Below the pieces are notes generated by a model. It was not told the origin of the DNA, ran no database searches, and was given only the letters and a program-made list of their open reading frames with translations. DNA of 64,000 nt. Source: Pleomorphomonas sp. JP5 (GTDB taxonomy: Bacteria > Pseudomonadota > Alphaproteobacteria > Rhizobiales > Pleomorphomonadaceae). Below, in pieces: positions 17,785 to 26,887 of the stretch (position 1 is its first letter; each line of letters opens with the position of its first letter). Location of the stretch: contig NZ_JAMDLI010000008.1 of the NCBI RefSeq assembly GCF_023721815.1, forward strand, positions 1 to 64,000, in the 5' to 3' direction. The position numbers and the translations under genes were made by a program.

Positions 17785-19358
17785 GCCGCCGCCGCTCCCT
17801 TTTTCTCGGCGCCGCCAGCCATCAGCAGGCCAACCTTTTCCGTCGTCAGAGTATCGGCGTCTTCCGCCCTGGACAGATAGCCACGCGAGATCACCGCGAT
17901 ACGATCCGCAATCTCGAAGATTTCGTCGAGATCCTGCGAGATGACCAGGATTGCGGCTCCCTTGCGGGACAGATCGATCAGCGACTGCCGGATCACCGCC
18001 GCCGCGCCGGCATCGACACCCCAGGTAGGTTGGGCGACGATCAGGATCTTTGGCGTACGCTCGACCTCACGCCCAACAACGAACTTCTGAAGGTTACCAC
18101 CCGACAGAGAGCGAGCCTCGGGGTCCAGTACGCCCTTTCGGACGTCAAACAGGCTGGTCACGGTCTCGACGATACGGCCAGCCTTGCCGAAGCGGGTGAA
18201 GCCGCGCCGCGCAATGCCTTCACCGGTGCCATGCCGGGTCAGCACGACATTTTCGGACAGCTTCAACGCCGGTACGGCGCCATGGCCGAGGCGCTCCTCG
18301 GGCACGAAAGCCGCACCAAGCAGCCGCCGTTCGTTGATGTCCATCAGCCCGGCCGCCTCGCCGGCGAAAATGACCATGTCTTCCTTCTCGAGCGGTTCCT
18401 CGCCGGACAGCGCGTCGAACAGTTCCTTCTGACCGTTGCCGGCGATACCGGCGATGGCAACGATCTCGCCGGCGCGAACGGACAGGTTTATGTCCTGCAA
18501 GGACACGCCGAAGGCATCCTGCGAGACCTGCGTCAAGCCCTTGAGAAGAATGGCCTCAGGGCCAAGCTTTCCCTTCTCGCGGGTGACGCGGGTGATCTCG
18601 TTGCCGACCATCAGCTGGGCAAGCGTGTTCACCGTTTCCTTGGCCGGATCGGCCTCGGCCACCACCTTCGCACGACGCATGATGGTGGCATGATGACAAA
18701 GCGCCCTCACCTCTTCCAGACGGTGAGAGATGTAGAGAATGGCGCAACCTTCGGCAGCGAGGCGCCTGAGGGTGACAAACAGCTGGTCGGCCTCCTGCGG
18801 CGTCAACACCGATGTCGGCTCGTCCATGATGATCAGTTCGGGGTTCTGCAGCAGGCAACGAACAATCTCGACGCGTTGTCTTTCGCCCACCGACAGATCG
18901 GCGATGTGGGCATCCGGATCGAGAGGCAGACCATAATTTGAGGAAACTCGGGCGATGGTTTCGGCAAGTTCGCCAGTTGCCCGACAGTTGGGAAGCGCCA
19001 GGGCGATATTCTCTGCCACCGTCATGGCATCGAACAGCGAGAAGTGCTGGAACACCATGCCGACACCGAGCGCACGCGCCTCGGCTGGCGAGCCCACCGT
19101 CACCGGCCGCCCCTTCCAGAAAATCCCGCCGCTGCTTGGCTGCAGCGAACCGTAGATGATCTTGACCAGGGTCGATTTGCCCGCGCCGTTCTCGCCGAGC
19201 AGCGCATGGATCTCGCCGGGCATGATCTTCAGGCATACGCCGTCGTTGGCGGTAAAGTTGCCGAAACGTTTGGTAACGTGACGAACCTCGAGAAGCGGCG
19301 TATCGCCCCCCACCCGGCGGAGCATTTCTCCGGTGCTGTCCCCAGTCCCTTCGCCCAT
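17781..19358 (-). CDS. Double-domain ABC ATPase of the purine/nucleoside importer
   Basis: The 525-residue protein has two ABC modules, as in RbsA/YufO-class ATPases. The first has a full Walker A, GENGAGKS (55-62), signature LSVGERQR and Walker B LIIMDEP. The second has a degenerate P-loop (GIAGNGQKE) with signature LSGGNLQK, as usual in this class. The ATG at 19358 has only a weak GGGGAC upstream; an in-frame ATG lies 11 codons later. It follows xdhC by 106 bases, which may contain a separate promoter or a leader element. Confidence 0.88.
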   Translation of the reverse strand: MGEGTGDSTGEMLRRVGGDTPLLEVRHVTKRFGNFTANDGVCLKIMPGEIHALLGENGAGKSTLVKIIYGSLQPSSGGIFWKGRPVTVGSPAEARALGVGMVFQHFSLFDAMTVAENIALALPNCRATGELAETIARVSSNYGLPLDPDAHIADLSVGERQRVEIVRCLLQNPELIIMDEPTSVLTPQEADQLFVTLRRLAAEGCAILYISHRLEEVRALCHHATIMRRAKVVAEADPAKETVNTLAQLMVGNEITRVTREKGKLGPEAILLKGLTQVSQDAFGVSLQDINLSVRAGEIVAIAGIAGNGQKELFDALSGEEPLEKEDMVIFAGEAAGLMDINERRLLGAAFVPEERLGHGAVPALKLSENVVLTRHGTGEGIARRGFTRFGKAGRIVETVTSLFDVRKGVLDPEARSLSGGNLQKFVVGREVERTPKILIVAQPTWGVDAGAAAVIRQSLIDLSRKGAAILVISQDLDEIFEIADRIAVISRGYLSRAEDADTLTTEKVGLLMAGGAEKKGAAAA

Positions 19359-19464
19359 CAGAGCCGTCGTCCCCGTTTCACCGCGCTTTGTCTATTTTCT
19401 GTGCAACATACAAGCACGATTTCGCCCATTGGACGCGCCAAAAGATTCAGCCGGAATGTCCGAA

Positions 19465-20481
19465 TTATTGGGCAGACTGCCTATTTTCTGATCTATTGCC
19501 CGATCGTCCGGCGTCGAGCGCTCCGCCCGGCGTCCTACGAAGTTTCTCGTCCACAATCAACAGTTCCGCCACAACGGAGACGGCGATATGCGCCGGTTCT
19601 TTCGAGGTTATCCCCGGCACACCAATTGGGCAGGTGAAAGCCCTGATGCGCGCTTCGGCATGACCAAGCTCGGCAAGGCGATGCTCGAAGCGAGCGCGCT
19701 TGGTGCGCGAGCCGATCAGCCCGATGTAAGGGAATCGGTCCTCGGACAAGGCTGCGTGCAGAATGTCGAGATCAAGGCCGTGATCGTGGGTCATGATCAA
19801 CACGAAGGCATCGTCGGAGGCAGCCTTCAACTGGGCCGACGGCGTGCCGGTGACCACTTGCTCCAGCCGGGCGAGCGGTAGTTCGGGAAAGGCGCTCTGC
19901 CGACCATCGATCCAGCGGACATGGAACTCAAGCGGCGCCAGCGCCAACACCACGGCCCGGCCAACGTGCCCGGCGCCGAACAACAACAAGTCCCGCAGGG
20001 GCTCGCCGAAGCTCTCGTCGACCCCACCGCCTCGGCCAACGATCGCGGTCGGCGCGCGTCGTTCCGTTCCGACGATCCGGCGATCAATGGGCGCGTTGCC
20101 CACAATGCGACCACTCGTCTGGAAGGGCCCCGCCATCTCCGCCTTTGCGAGCTCGGCGACGGCCGCAAGCCTTGCGGCGGTGAAGAACTCGATCATCACA
20201 CTGACAGCGCCGCCGCAACACTGGCCCATCGAAGGGCCAAGAGCCAGATCGAGATGCTCGCTGCCGTCGCGCCCCTCTTGCAGGCCGGCGACGGCCCGCT
20301 CCATCGCTTCAAGCTCCAGCCTGCCGCCACCGATCGTGCCGGAGATGGCCCCGCCGATCGACACGACCATGCGGGCGCCCGCCTCGCGCGGCGTCGATCC
20401 CCTCGCCCCGACAACCGTCACCAGTGCCGCGACGCCGTCGCGGTTCAGGAGACGATGAAGCGGGGCGAAGACTTCCTTCAT
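19465..20481 (-). CDS. xdhC: Xanthine dehydrogenase accessory protein XdhC
   Basis: XdhC binds molybdopterin cofactor, oversees its sulfuration and delivers it to xanthine dehydrogenase. The 338-residue product shows the N-terminal XdhC domain (VTVVGARGSTPREAGARMVV, GTIGGGRLE, GPSMGQCCGG) and a C-terminal Rossmann domain (LLFGAGHVGRAVV, PYIGLIGSRTKRARF). The start ATG overlaps the xdhB stop as ATGA, so the genes are translationally coupled. The longer frame would add 43 residues lying inside xdhB. The final 30 or so residues after LLIVDEKLR are a low-complexity tail. Confidence 0.93.
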   Translation of the reverse strand: MKEVFAPLHRLLNRDGVAALVTVVGARGSTPREAGARMVVSIGGAISGTIGGGRLELEAMERAVAGLQEGRDGSEHLDLALGPSMGQCCGGAVSVMIEFFTAARLAAVAELAKAEMAGPFQTSGRIVGNAPIDRRIVGTERRAPTAIVGRGGGVDESFGEPLRDLLLFGAGHVGRAVVLALAPLEFHVRWIDGRQSAFPELPLARLEQVVTGTPSAQLKAASDDAFVLIMTHDHGLDLDILHAALSEDRFPYIGLIGSRTKRARFEHRLAELGHAEARIRAFTCPIGVPGITSKEPAHIAVSVVAELLIVDEKLRRTPGGALDAGRSGNRSENRQSAQ

Positions 20482-22805
20482 GCCTCGCCCCGCCGCATGA
20501 TCGCCACGGCCCGCATGATCGACTCCGGGGTCGCCGGCGCATCGAGCGGCGGTACCGCGCCGGGCTTCAGGCTGGCGACGGCATCGAAGATCGCCGAGAA
20601 CACCGAGCATGCCAGCATCAGCGGCGGCTCACCGACCGCCTTTGACGAGTGAATGGTTTCTTCGCGATTGGCGCCGTCCCACAGACGGGTGTTGAAGACG
20701 GTCGGCACGTCGCCGGCCGTCGGGATCTTGTAGGTGGACGGAGCATGCGTCGAAAGCCGCCCCTTGTCGTCCCACACCAGCTCCTCGGTGGTCAGCCAGC
20801 CCATGCCCTGGATGAAGGCGCCTTCGATCTGGCCGATGTCGATGGCCGGATTGAGAGAGCGGCCGCAGTCGTGGAGGATGTCCACCCGATCTACCTTCAT
20901 CTCACCGGTCATGGTGTCGATGGTCACCTCGGCGCAGGCAGCGCCGTAGGCGAAATACAGGAACGGCCGCCCTTCCGCCTTCTGACGGTCCCAGTGAATC
21001 TTGGGCGTGGAATAGAACCCGGAGGCGGACAGCTGAACGCGTCCCTCGTAACAGGACTTGGCGAGATCGGCGAAAGACAGCGAGCCGCCGGAATGACTTA
21101 CCCGTCCTTCGGCGAACACGATGCTTTCCCGCAGAGCATTGGTGGTTGCCACCAAATGGGCGATCATCCGCTCCTTGATCTCGTCGCAGGCCGCGAGCGC
21201 GGCCATGCCATTGAGATCGGAGCCGGAAGAGGCGGCTGTCGCCGAGGTGTTCGGCACCTTGGACGTGTTGGTGGCCGTGATGCGAACCCGGTCGAGCGGT
21301 ATGCCGAAGGCATCGGCCGCCACCTGCGCCACCTTGGTGTTGAGCCCCTGCCCCATTTCGGTACCGCCGTGGTTCAGATGAACCGAACCGTCGGCGTAGA
21401 CATGCACCAGGGCGCCCGCCTGATTGAGGTGGGTCAGCGTGAAGGCGATGCCGAACTTGAGCGGCGTCAGCGCGATCCCCTTGCGAAGAATGCGGTTCTT
21501 CGAGTTGAAGGCACGGCATTCCTGCCGGCGCTTGACATAATCGCAAGAGCGCTCGAGGTCGGCGACCAGCTCCGGCAGGATGTTGTCCTCGACCTTCTGG
21601 CCATAGGGCGTCACATCGCGACCGGGGCCGTAGAAGTTCCGCTTCCTGATTTCCAGCGGGTCGATGCCGGTGACGATGGCGAGCGTATCCATGATGCGCT
21701 CGGCGGCCAGAATGCCCTGGGGACCACCGAAGCCGCGGAAGGCCGTGTTGGTCACCGTGTTGGTCTTCAGCCGTTCCGACTTCAACGCGACATTGGGATA
21801 GAAGTAGGCATTGTCGGCGTGAAACAGCGTGCGGTCGTTGACGCCGCCAGAGAGATCGGCCGAATAGCCGCAGCGGGCCATGAAGTCGATGTCGGCGGCC
21901 AGGATCTTGCCCGAACTGTCGTAGGCCACGGAAAAGGCCGTGGTCATATCGTGCCGCTTGCCGGTCATCACCATGTCGTCGTCGCGGTCGAGCCGGAGCT
22001 TGCAAGGCCGACCGGTAACCCGCGCGCCCAGCGCGGCCAGACAGGCCCACTGACTCGCCTGGCTTTCCTTGCCGCCGAAGCCGCCCCCCATGCGCCGGAC
22101 TTCCACCGTCACCATGGCGTTCGGCAGGCCGAGCATATGGGCGACGCAGTGCTGGACCTCGGACGGATGCTGGGTCGACGAGTAGACGTGCATGTCGCCC
22201 GTCTCGCCGGGAATCGCCAGGGCGACCTGCCCTTCGAGGTAGAAGTGCTCCTGTCCGCCGTTGCGGATGACGCCGTCGAATCGACGTTGGGCACTGGCAA
22301 AGGAGCGAGCGACGTCGCCACGGCCATAGCCGTAATCGTCGAGCACCCGCAGCCCCTTGGACTTTGCCTCCTCGACCGAGAGAACGGGTGGTTCAGCCTC
22401 CCCCTCGAACAAAGCCAGCCGCGTCGCCCGGCGGGCGGCGTCGCGCGTTTCCGCCACGACGCAAAACAGCACCTCGCCCCAGAACTCCACCTCTTTGTCG
22501 GCGAGGATCGGATCGCCGCCGATCGACGTCGACCAATCGTTGCGGCCGGGAATGTCCGCCGCCGTCAGCACGGCGACGACGCCCGGCGCCTGCCGAACGC
22601 GGGACAGATCGATATCGCGGATTCGGCCGCGCGCCATGTCCGGGCAAAAACCCGGCGCGAGGTGCAGCGTACCGGTCGGCTCGACCATGTCGTCGATATA
22701 GACGGCGCGGCCGGTAACGTGCAGCACGGCGCTATCATGGGCGGTCGAACGATGAACGACCCGCTCGACGGCGACTTCGGAGATATCGGACTCGGGCGCG
22801 CTCAT
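20478..22805 (-). CDS. xdhB: Xanthine dehydrogenase, molybdopterin-binding large subunit
   Basis: The 775-residue subunit carries the molybdenum cofactor and catalyses hydroxylation of hypoxanthine and xanthine to urate. Typical segments include GQEHFYLEGQVALA, RRMGGGFGGKESQ, TAFRGFGGPQG, GTEMGQGLNTK and the C-terminal KAVGEPPLMLA with the catalytic glutamate. The start at 22805 forms TGATG with the xdhA stop; the longer frame would add 24 residues from within xdhA. It forms a heterodimer or heterotetramer with XdhA. Confidence 0.95.
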   Translation of the reverse strand: MSAPESDISEVAVERVVHRSTAHDSAVLHVTGRAVYIDDMVEPTGTLHLAPGFCPDMARGRIRDIDLSRVRQAPGVVAVLTAADIPGRNDWSTSIGGDPILADKEVEFWGEVLFCVVAETRDAARRATRLALFEGEAEPPVLSVEEAKSKGLRVLDDYGYGRGDVARSFASAQRRFDGVIRNGGQEHFYLEGQVALAIPGETGDMHVYSSTQHPSEVQHCVAHMLGLPNAMVTVEVRRMGGGFGGKESQASQWACLAALGARVTGRPCKLRLDRDDDMVMTGKRHDMTTAFSVAYDSSGKILAADIDFMARCGYSADLSGGVNDRTLFHADNAYFYPNVALKSERLKTNTVTNTAFRGFGGPQGILAAERIMDTLAIVTGIDPLEIRKRNFYGPGRDVTPYGQKVEDNILPELVADLERSCDYVKRRQECRAFNSKNRILRKGIALTPLKFGIAFTLTHLNQAGALVHVYADGSVHLNHGGTEMGQGLNTKVAQVAADAFGIPLDRVRITATNTSKVPNTSATAASSGSDLNGMAALAACDEIKERMIAHLVATTNALRESIVFAEGRVSHSGGSLSFADLAKSCYEGRVQLSASGFYSTPKIHWDRQKAEGRPFLYFAYGAACAEVTIDTMTGEMKVDRVDILHDCGRSLNPAIDIGQIEGAFIQGMGWLTTEELVWDDKGRLSTHAPSTYKIPTAGDVPTVFNTRLWDGANREETIHSSKAVGEPPLMLACSVFSAIFDAVASLKPGAVPPLDAPATPESIMRAVAIMRRGEA

Positions 22806-24295
22806 CAGACAACCTCCGCTTCCGGAGCCTCGCGGCGGCCGATGACGCGGGTGCGGCTCGTGGGGGCGCCTGCGCACTCGACCAGAGCCTTGGCAAGCAG
22901 CGCCTTGGCCGTTTCCATGCGGTAGGCCGCCGACGCCCGCATATCCGAAATCGGCGCGTAGTCCTCGCCGAGCGCCTCGATGGCAGCCCCCCAGCTCGCA
23001 GCTCGCGCCGGTTGGGCCCCAGCAAGGCGAGCCTCGGCGTTGAGGGCGCGCTTGGGTGTCGCCGCCATGCCGCCAAAGGCAATGCGCGCTTCGGTGATGA
23101 CGCCATCGTCGATGGTGAAGCGGAAAGCCCCCATCACCGCCGAAATGTCCTCGTCGAAACGCTTGGAAATCTTGTAGGCGCGGAACACCTGGTTCGGCGC
23201 CAGTTTGGGAACCAGGAGACCGGCGACGAACTCGCCCGGCTGGCGGTCCTGCTTTCCATAGGCGATGAAGTAGTCCTCGAGCGGTAGCGCGCGACCATCC
23301 TCGCCATGGGCAAGCTCAAGCGTAGCTCCCAGGGCGATCAGGGCCGGCGGCATGTCGCCGATAGGGGACCCATTGGCGATATTACCGCCGATAGTGCCAA
23401 CGGCGCGCACCTGACGCGAACCGATGCGACGGACGAGTTCACCGAGATCGGGATCAATGTCGGCGAAGGCGCCTGCGGCGTCCTCGTAGGTTGCGCCGGC
23501 GCCGAGGATCAACGCGTCGCCGACATCCTCGATCTGTCGGAGCGCCGAGACGCGACCAACGTGGATCACCTGCGAGATCGGCTGCATTCCCTTGGTCACC
23601 TTGAGGCCGACGTCAGTGCCGCCGGCAAGAAGCGTCGCCTCGGGGTATTTCATGACCAGTTGCGCCAACGCGGAAAGATTGGCCGGCGCGGCAAAGAAGG
23701 CGCTGTTGGAGCCGATGAACACATCCTGCCCGTCGGAGAGAAACTGCAAGAGCCCGGCGGTCTGGGGCATGGCTTCCGTGAACCGGTCGGCCGGCGACTC
23801 GGCCATGGCGGCGAGCGCGGCATCCACGATCGGCCTGTAGCCGGTGCATCGACAGAGATTGCCGGCCAGCGCGGTGACGACCTCGTCGCGCGCCGGCGGA
23901 CCGTCGCGCCCTTCCTGATGATAGAGTGCGAACAGGCTCATGACGATGCCCGGCGTGCAGAACCCGCATTGCGAGCCATGCGCGTCGACGATCGCCTGCT
24001 GCACGGGGTGCAATCGGCCATCGGGCCAGGCGATATCCTCGACGGTGACAATCTCCTTGCCATCCATGGCGCCGAGGAACTGGATGCAGGAGTTGACCGG
24101 ACGGTAGACGATCCGGTCATCCCGCCATTCGCCGATGACAACGGTACACGCACCGCAATCGCCTTCGTTGCAGCCTTCCTTGGTTCCGACGGCGCGTTCC
24201 CTGAGGCGCAAGTAGTCGAGCAGCGTCTCGGTTGGCCTGATGTCGTCGATTTCGACAATTCGCCCGCGGCGGACGATGCGGATCGAGTCGCGCAT
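22805..24295 (-). CDS. xdhA: Xanthine dehydrogenase small subunit (2Fe-2S and FAD)
   Basis: The 496-residue subunit has an N-terminal plant-type 2Fe-2S domain (GCNEGDCGACTVV), a second 2Fe-2S domain (QCGFCTPGIVMS and CRCTGYRPI), then an FAD-binding domain (about 190-490, with LLAGGTDVGLKV and GGNIANGSPIGD). It passes electrons from the molybdenum centre to NAD. GGGAG lies eight bases before the ATG, and uraH ends four bases upstream, so uraH-xdhA-xdhB-xdhC form one operon. Confidence 0.95.
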   Translation of the reverse strand: MRDSIRIVRRGRIVEIDDIRPTETLLDYLRLRERAVGTKEGCNEGDCGACTVVIGEWRDDRIVYRPVNSCIQFLGAMDGKEIVTVEDIAWPDGRLHPVQQAIVDAHGSQCGFCTPGIVMSLFALYHQEGRDGPPARDEVVTALAGNLCRCTGYRPIVDAALAAMAESPADRFTEAMPQTAGLLQFLSDGQDVFIGSNSAFFAAPANLSALAQLVMKYPEATLLAGGTDVGLKVTKGMQPISQVIHVGRVSALRQIEDVGDALILGAGATYEDAAGAFADIDPDLGELVRRIGSRQVRAVGTIGGNIANGSPIGDMPPALIALGATLELAHGEDGRALPLEDYFIAYGKQDRQPGEFVAGLLVPKLAPNQVFRAYKISKRFDEDISAVMGAFRFTIDDGVITEARIAFGGMAATPKRALNAEARLAGAQPARAASWGAAIEALGEDYAPISDMRASAAYRMETAKALLAKALVECAGAPTSRTRVIGRREAPEAEVV

Positions 24296-24299
24296 GGGC

Positions 24300-24662
24300 T
24301 CAGCTCCCGCGATAGGTTGAGTATCCGTAGGGCGAAATCAGCAGTGGCACATGATAGTGCGCCGAAGCGTCCGCGATGCCGAAACGGATGGGTACGATGT
24401 CGAGAAAGGCAGGGTCTGCAAGGGAGTGGCCGACAGCACGCAGATAATCGCCCGCGTGGAACACCAGTTCGTAGATCCCGGAGGAGAGAGCAGAGCCCGC
24501 AAGCAGAGCACCGTCGATGCGGCCATCGTCGTTGGTGATTGCCTCACGGACAAGGTCGCGGGCACCATCCAGGCGAATCGCCCAGAGTTCGATCCTCAGG
24601 CCGACGGCCGGTCGGCCCGTCGCCGTATCGAGCACATGGGTCGTCAGGCGCCCCTCAGCCAA
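24300..24662 (-). CDS. uraH: 5-hydroxyisourate hydrolase (transthyretin-like)
   Basis: The enzyme hydrolyses 5-hydroxyisourate, the product of PuuD, to OHCU. The 120-residue protein begins near [14 protein letters not shown], contains the DGR loop and ends with the family signature [23 protein letters not shown] is also typical. The frame can extend to a GTG at 24728, but no ribosome-binding site is seen there. The TTG at 24662 has AAGGA seven bases upstream and gives the usual family length and N-terminus. It is the first gene of the purine operon. The partner OHCU decarboxylase (uraD) and allantoinase are not in this window. Confidence 0.9.
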   Translation of the reverse strand: MAEGRLTTHVLDTATGRPAVGLRIELWAIRLDGARDLVREAITNDDGRIDGALLAGSALSSGIYELVFHAGDYLRAVGHSLADPAFLDIVPIRFGIADASAHYHVPLLISPYGYSTYRGS

Positions 24663-24783
24663 CGCATAGTCCTTCCCTGTTGGGACCGGCGGAAAGCCGG
24701 CTTCTCTCACAGACGTTTTGTCTGGCACGACTTGCCGTCTTTAGGAAGGGCCATTTCCCGAAACGGGGCCGTAGATCAAAGCT

Positions 24784-24797
24784 TTTCCAGCTGGAAA
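24784..24797. promoter_or_regulatory. Perfect palindrome upstream of the purine operon (operator candidate)
   Basis: TTTCCAGCTGGAAA is a perfect 14-bp palindrome, 122 bases upstream of the uraH start, in the only long non-coding gap before the operon. A related TTTCCA half-site lies at 24830-24835. It could bind a purine- or urate-responsive repressor, but no regulator gene is adjacent. Confidence 0.4.
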
Positions 24798-24879
24798 CCG
24801 CGACTCGCCCAAAAAGAAAATAGTATGGGTTTCCAAACTCGTCGCGACTTTTTTGAAAGTGAGAAATCAAGATATGGAT

Positions 24880-24912
24880 CGGGCGCCGTTGCGTGAAAGC
24901 CATCGGCGCCCG
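24880..24912 (-). terminator. Hairpin after aapP
   Basis: CGGGCGCCG (24880-24888) pairs with CGGCGCCCG (24904-24912). It starts nine bases after the aapP stop on the minus strand. The tail ATCCATATCTTGATTTC is only mildly U-rich. Confidence 0.55.
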
Positions 24913-24920
24913 CCAAAAAA

Positions 24921-25688
24921 TCAGTGCAGAATCTGCCCCAGGAAGAGCTTGGTGCGCTCGTGCATGGGATTGGAGAAGAACTCCTCCGGCTCGTTCTGCT
25001 CGACGATCTGGCCCTGGTCCATGAAAATGACGCGGTTGGCCACCTGGCGCGCAAACCCCATTTCGTGGGTGACGCAGACCATGGTCATGCCTTCCTCGGC
25101 GAGACCGACCATCGTGTCGAGCACCTCCTTGACCATCTCGGGGTCGAGAGCCGAGGTCGGCTCGTCGAACAGCATGATCTTCGGCCGCATGCAGAGCGAC
25201 CGGGCGATGGCGACGCGCTGCTGCTGGCCGCCCGAGAGCTGGCCAGGGTACTTGTGCGCCTGCTCGGGGATCTTGACGCGCGTTAGGAAGTGCATCGCCA
25301 CCTCCTCCGCTTCCTTCTTCGGCATCTTGCGCACCCAGATCGGCGCCAGCGTACAGTTCTCGAGGATGGTCAGGTGCGGAAAGAGGTTGAAGTGCTGGAA
25401 CACCATGCCAACCTCGCGCCGAACCTCGTCAATCCGCTTGAGATCGTTGGTGAGCTCGATGCCGTCGACGATGATCTTGCCCTTCTGGTGCTCCTCCAGG
25501 CGATTGATGCAGCGGATGGTCGTCGACTTGCCCGAACCGGACGGACCGCAGATGACGATACGCTCACCGCGTTTCACGGAGAGATTGACGTCGCGCAGAA
25601 CATGGAACTCGCCGAACCACTTGTTGACGCCGATCATTTCGACGGCGGTCTCGGATTCGGTGGCGGCGGCTAGGGCGGTGTCGGCCAT
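24921..25688 (-). CDS. aapP: General L-amino-acid ABC importer ATPase AapP
   Basis: The 255-residue ATPase belongs to the polar amino acid class (GlnQ-like). It has Walker A GPSGSGKS (48-55), Q-loop [10 protein letters not shown], signature LSGGQQQR, Walker B IMLFDEP and the switch histidine in VTHEMGFA. In rhizobia AapJQMP is the broad-range L-amino-acid importer. It is the last gene of the four-gene operon, 45 bases after aapM, followed by a hairpin. Confidence 0.93.
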   Translation of the reverse strand: MADTALAAATESETAVEMIGVNKWFGEFHVLRDVNLSVKRGERIVICGPSGSGKSTTIRCINRLEEHQKGKIIVDGIELTNDLKRIDEVRREVGMVFQHFNLFPHLTILENCTLAPIWVRKMPKKEAEEVAMHFLTRVKIPEQAHKYPGQLSGGQQQRVAIARSLCMRPKIMLFDEPTSALDPEMVKEVLDTMVGLAEEGMTMVCVTHEMGFARQVANRVIFMDQGQIVEQNEPEEFFSNPMHERTKLFLGQILH

Positions 25689-25733
25689 GAATAGGGTCCC
25701 TTGGGAAGCAAGCGGGGAGCTGAGAAACGCGGT

Positions 25734-26876
25734 TTACCGCTTGTGTCCGGTGTTGAGCTTTCTCTCCATGTACATCGAATAGCGTGACATCGAGAAACAG
25801 AAAACCCAGAAAACGGCTGCGGCGAATATCAAACCCGTCGGAGCGATCGACGGGGTCGACCAGTTGGCGTCGGAAAAGTTCCGCTGGATCGATCCGAGGA
25901 GATCGTAAAGGCCGATGATCATCACCAGCGACGTGTCCTTGAACAGCGAGATGAAGCTGTTGACGATGCCGGGTATCACGATCTTCAGCGCCTGCGGCAG
26001 GATGATCAGGCGCATCGATTGCCAGTAACCGAGGCCGAGCGAGGCGGCGCCTTCGTACTGCCCCTTGGGTATGGCCTGCAGACCGCCACGAATGGTTTCG
26101 GCCATATAGGCGCCCGTGAACAGGGCGACGCCGATCAGCGCACGCAAGAGCTTGTCGAAATTGACGCCGTTGGGCAGAAACAGAGGCAACATCACCGATG
26201 CCATGAACAGCACGGTGATGAGCGGGACGCCGCGCCATATCTCGATGAACACCACCGACACGATCTTGATGAACGGCAGCTTCGAGCGACGGCCGAGCGC
26301 CAGCAGTATACCCAAGGGCAGCGAGGCCACGATGCCGGTGACGGCCACGACCAGCGTCACCAGAAGACCACCCCAATTGGAGGTCTCGACCACCGGCAGG
26401 CCGAGACCACCGTAGAGCAGCCAGAAGGTCAGGACAGGGAAAGCCGTCAGCATCAGCCACACGCCTTCACGCCGGCGCGGCATCTTCGGAATGGCAATCC
26501 AGGCAAGACCGGCAAAGAAGGCGATCATTACCAGCGCGGGGCGCCAACGCTCGTCAGCCGGATAGGATCCGAAGGTGAACTGGGCAGCCTTGGCGTTGAT
26601 GAAGGCCCAGCAGGCGCCGACCGTCTCACCCCCCTTGGGCAGACAGGCATCGCGATTGTCGCCCGTCCAGACGGCATCGACAAACAACCACTTGAAAAGC
26701 GGCGGAATGAACCAAACCAGCAGGAACAGCATGGAAAGGCTGATGGCGATGTTGAACGGCGAGGAGAACAGGTTCTTGCGCGCCCAGCCCGGGAAGCCTC
26801 CGAGCGAGGCCGGCGGCGCCTCCGGCTCGAGAAAGTCGCGGCGGACGAAGACGGTGTCGGTTTCGATGCGGCTCAT
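25734..26876 (-). CDS. aapM: General L-amino-acid ABC importer permease AapM
   Basis: The 380-residue inner-membrane permease has an N-terminal extension with extra membrane segments, a cysteine-containing periplasmic loop ([15 protein letters not shown]) and the C-terminal His/Glu/Gln-type permease core ([39 protein letters not shown]). These features separate AapM from shorter GlnP-type permeases. The true start is the ATG at 26876, with GAGGGAG upstream; a much longer frame runs back into aapQ and is not used. It lies 11 bases downstream of aapQ. Confidence 0.92.
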   Translation of the reverse strand: MSRIETDTVFVRRDFLEPEAPPASLGGFPGWARKNLFSSPFNIAISLSMLFLLVWFIPPLFKWLFVDAVWTGDNRDACLPKGGETVGACWAFINAKAAQFTFGSYPADERWRPALVMIAFFAGLAWIAIPKMPRRREGVWLMLTAFPVLTFWLLYGGLGLPVVETSNWGGLLVTLVVAVTGIVASLPLGILLALGRRSKLPFIKIVSVVFIEIWRGVPLITVLFMASVMLPLFLPNGVNFDKLLRALIGVALFTGAYMAETIRGGLQAIPKGQYEGAASLGLGYWQSMRLIILPQALKIVIPGIVNSFISLFKDTSLVMIIGLYDLLGSIQRNFSDANWSTPSIAPTGLIFAAAVFWVFCFSMSRYSMYMERKLNTGHKR

Positions 26877-26887
26877 GACCGTCTCCC

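Noticed and set aside
17781-19358. Broken second ATP site as a sign of gene decay
   Set aside because: A degenerate Walker A in the second half is normal for RbsA/YufO-class double ATPases.
20649-22925. Plus-strand open frame of 758 codons
   Set aside because: Antisense to xdhB, which has all molybdopterin-subunit motifs. The frame translation is arginine- and histidine-rich without domains.
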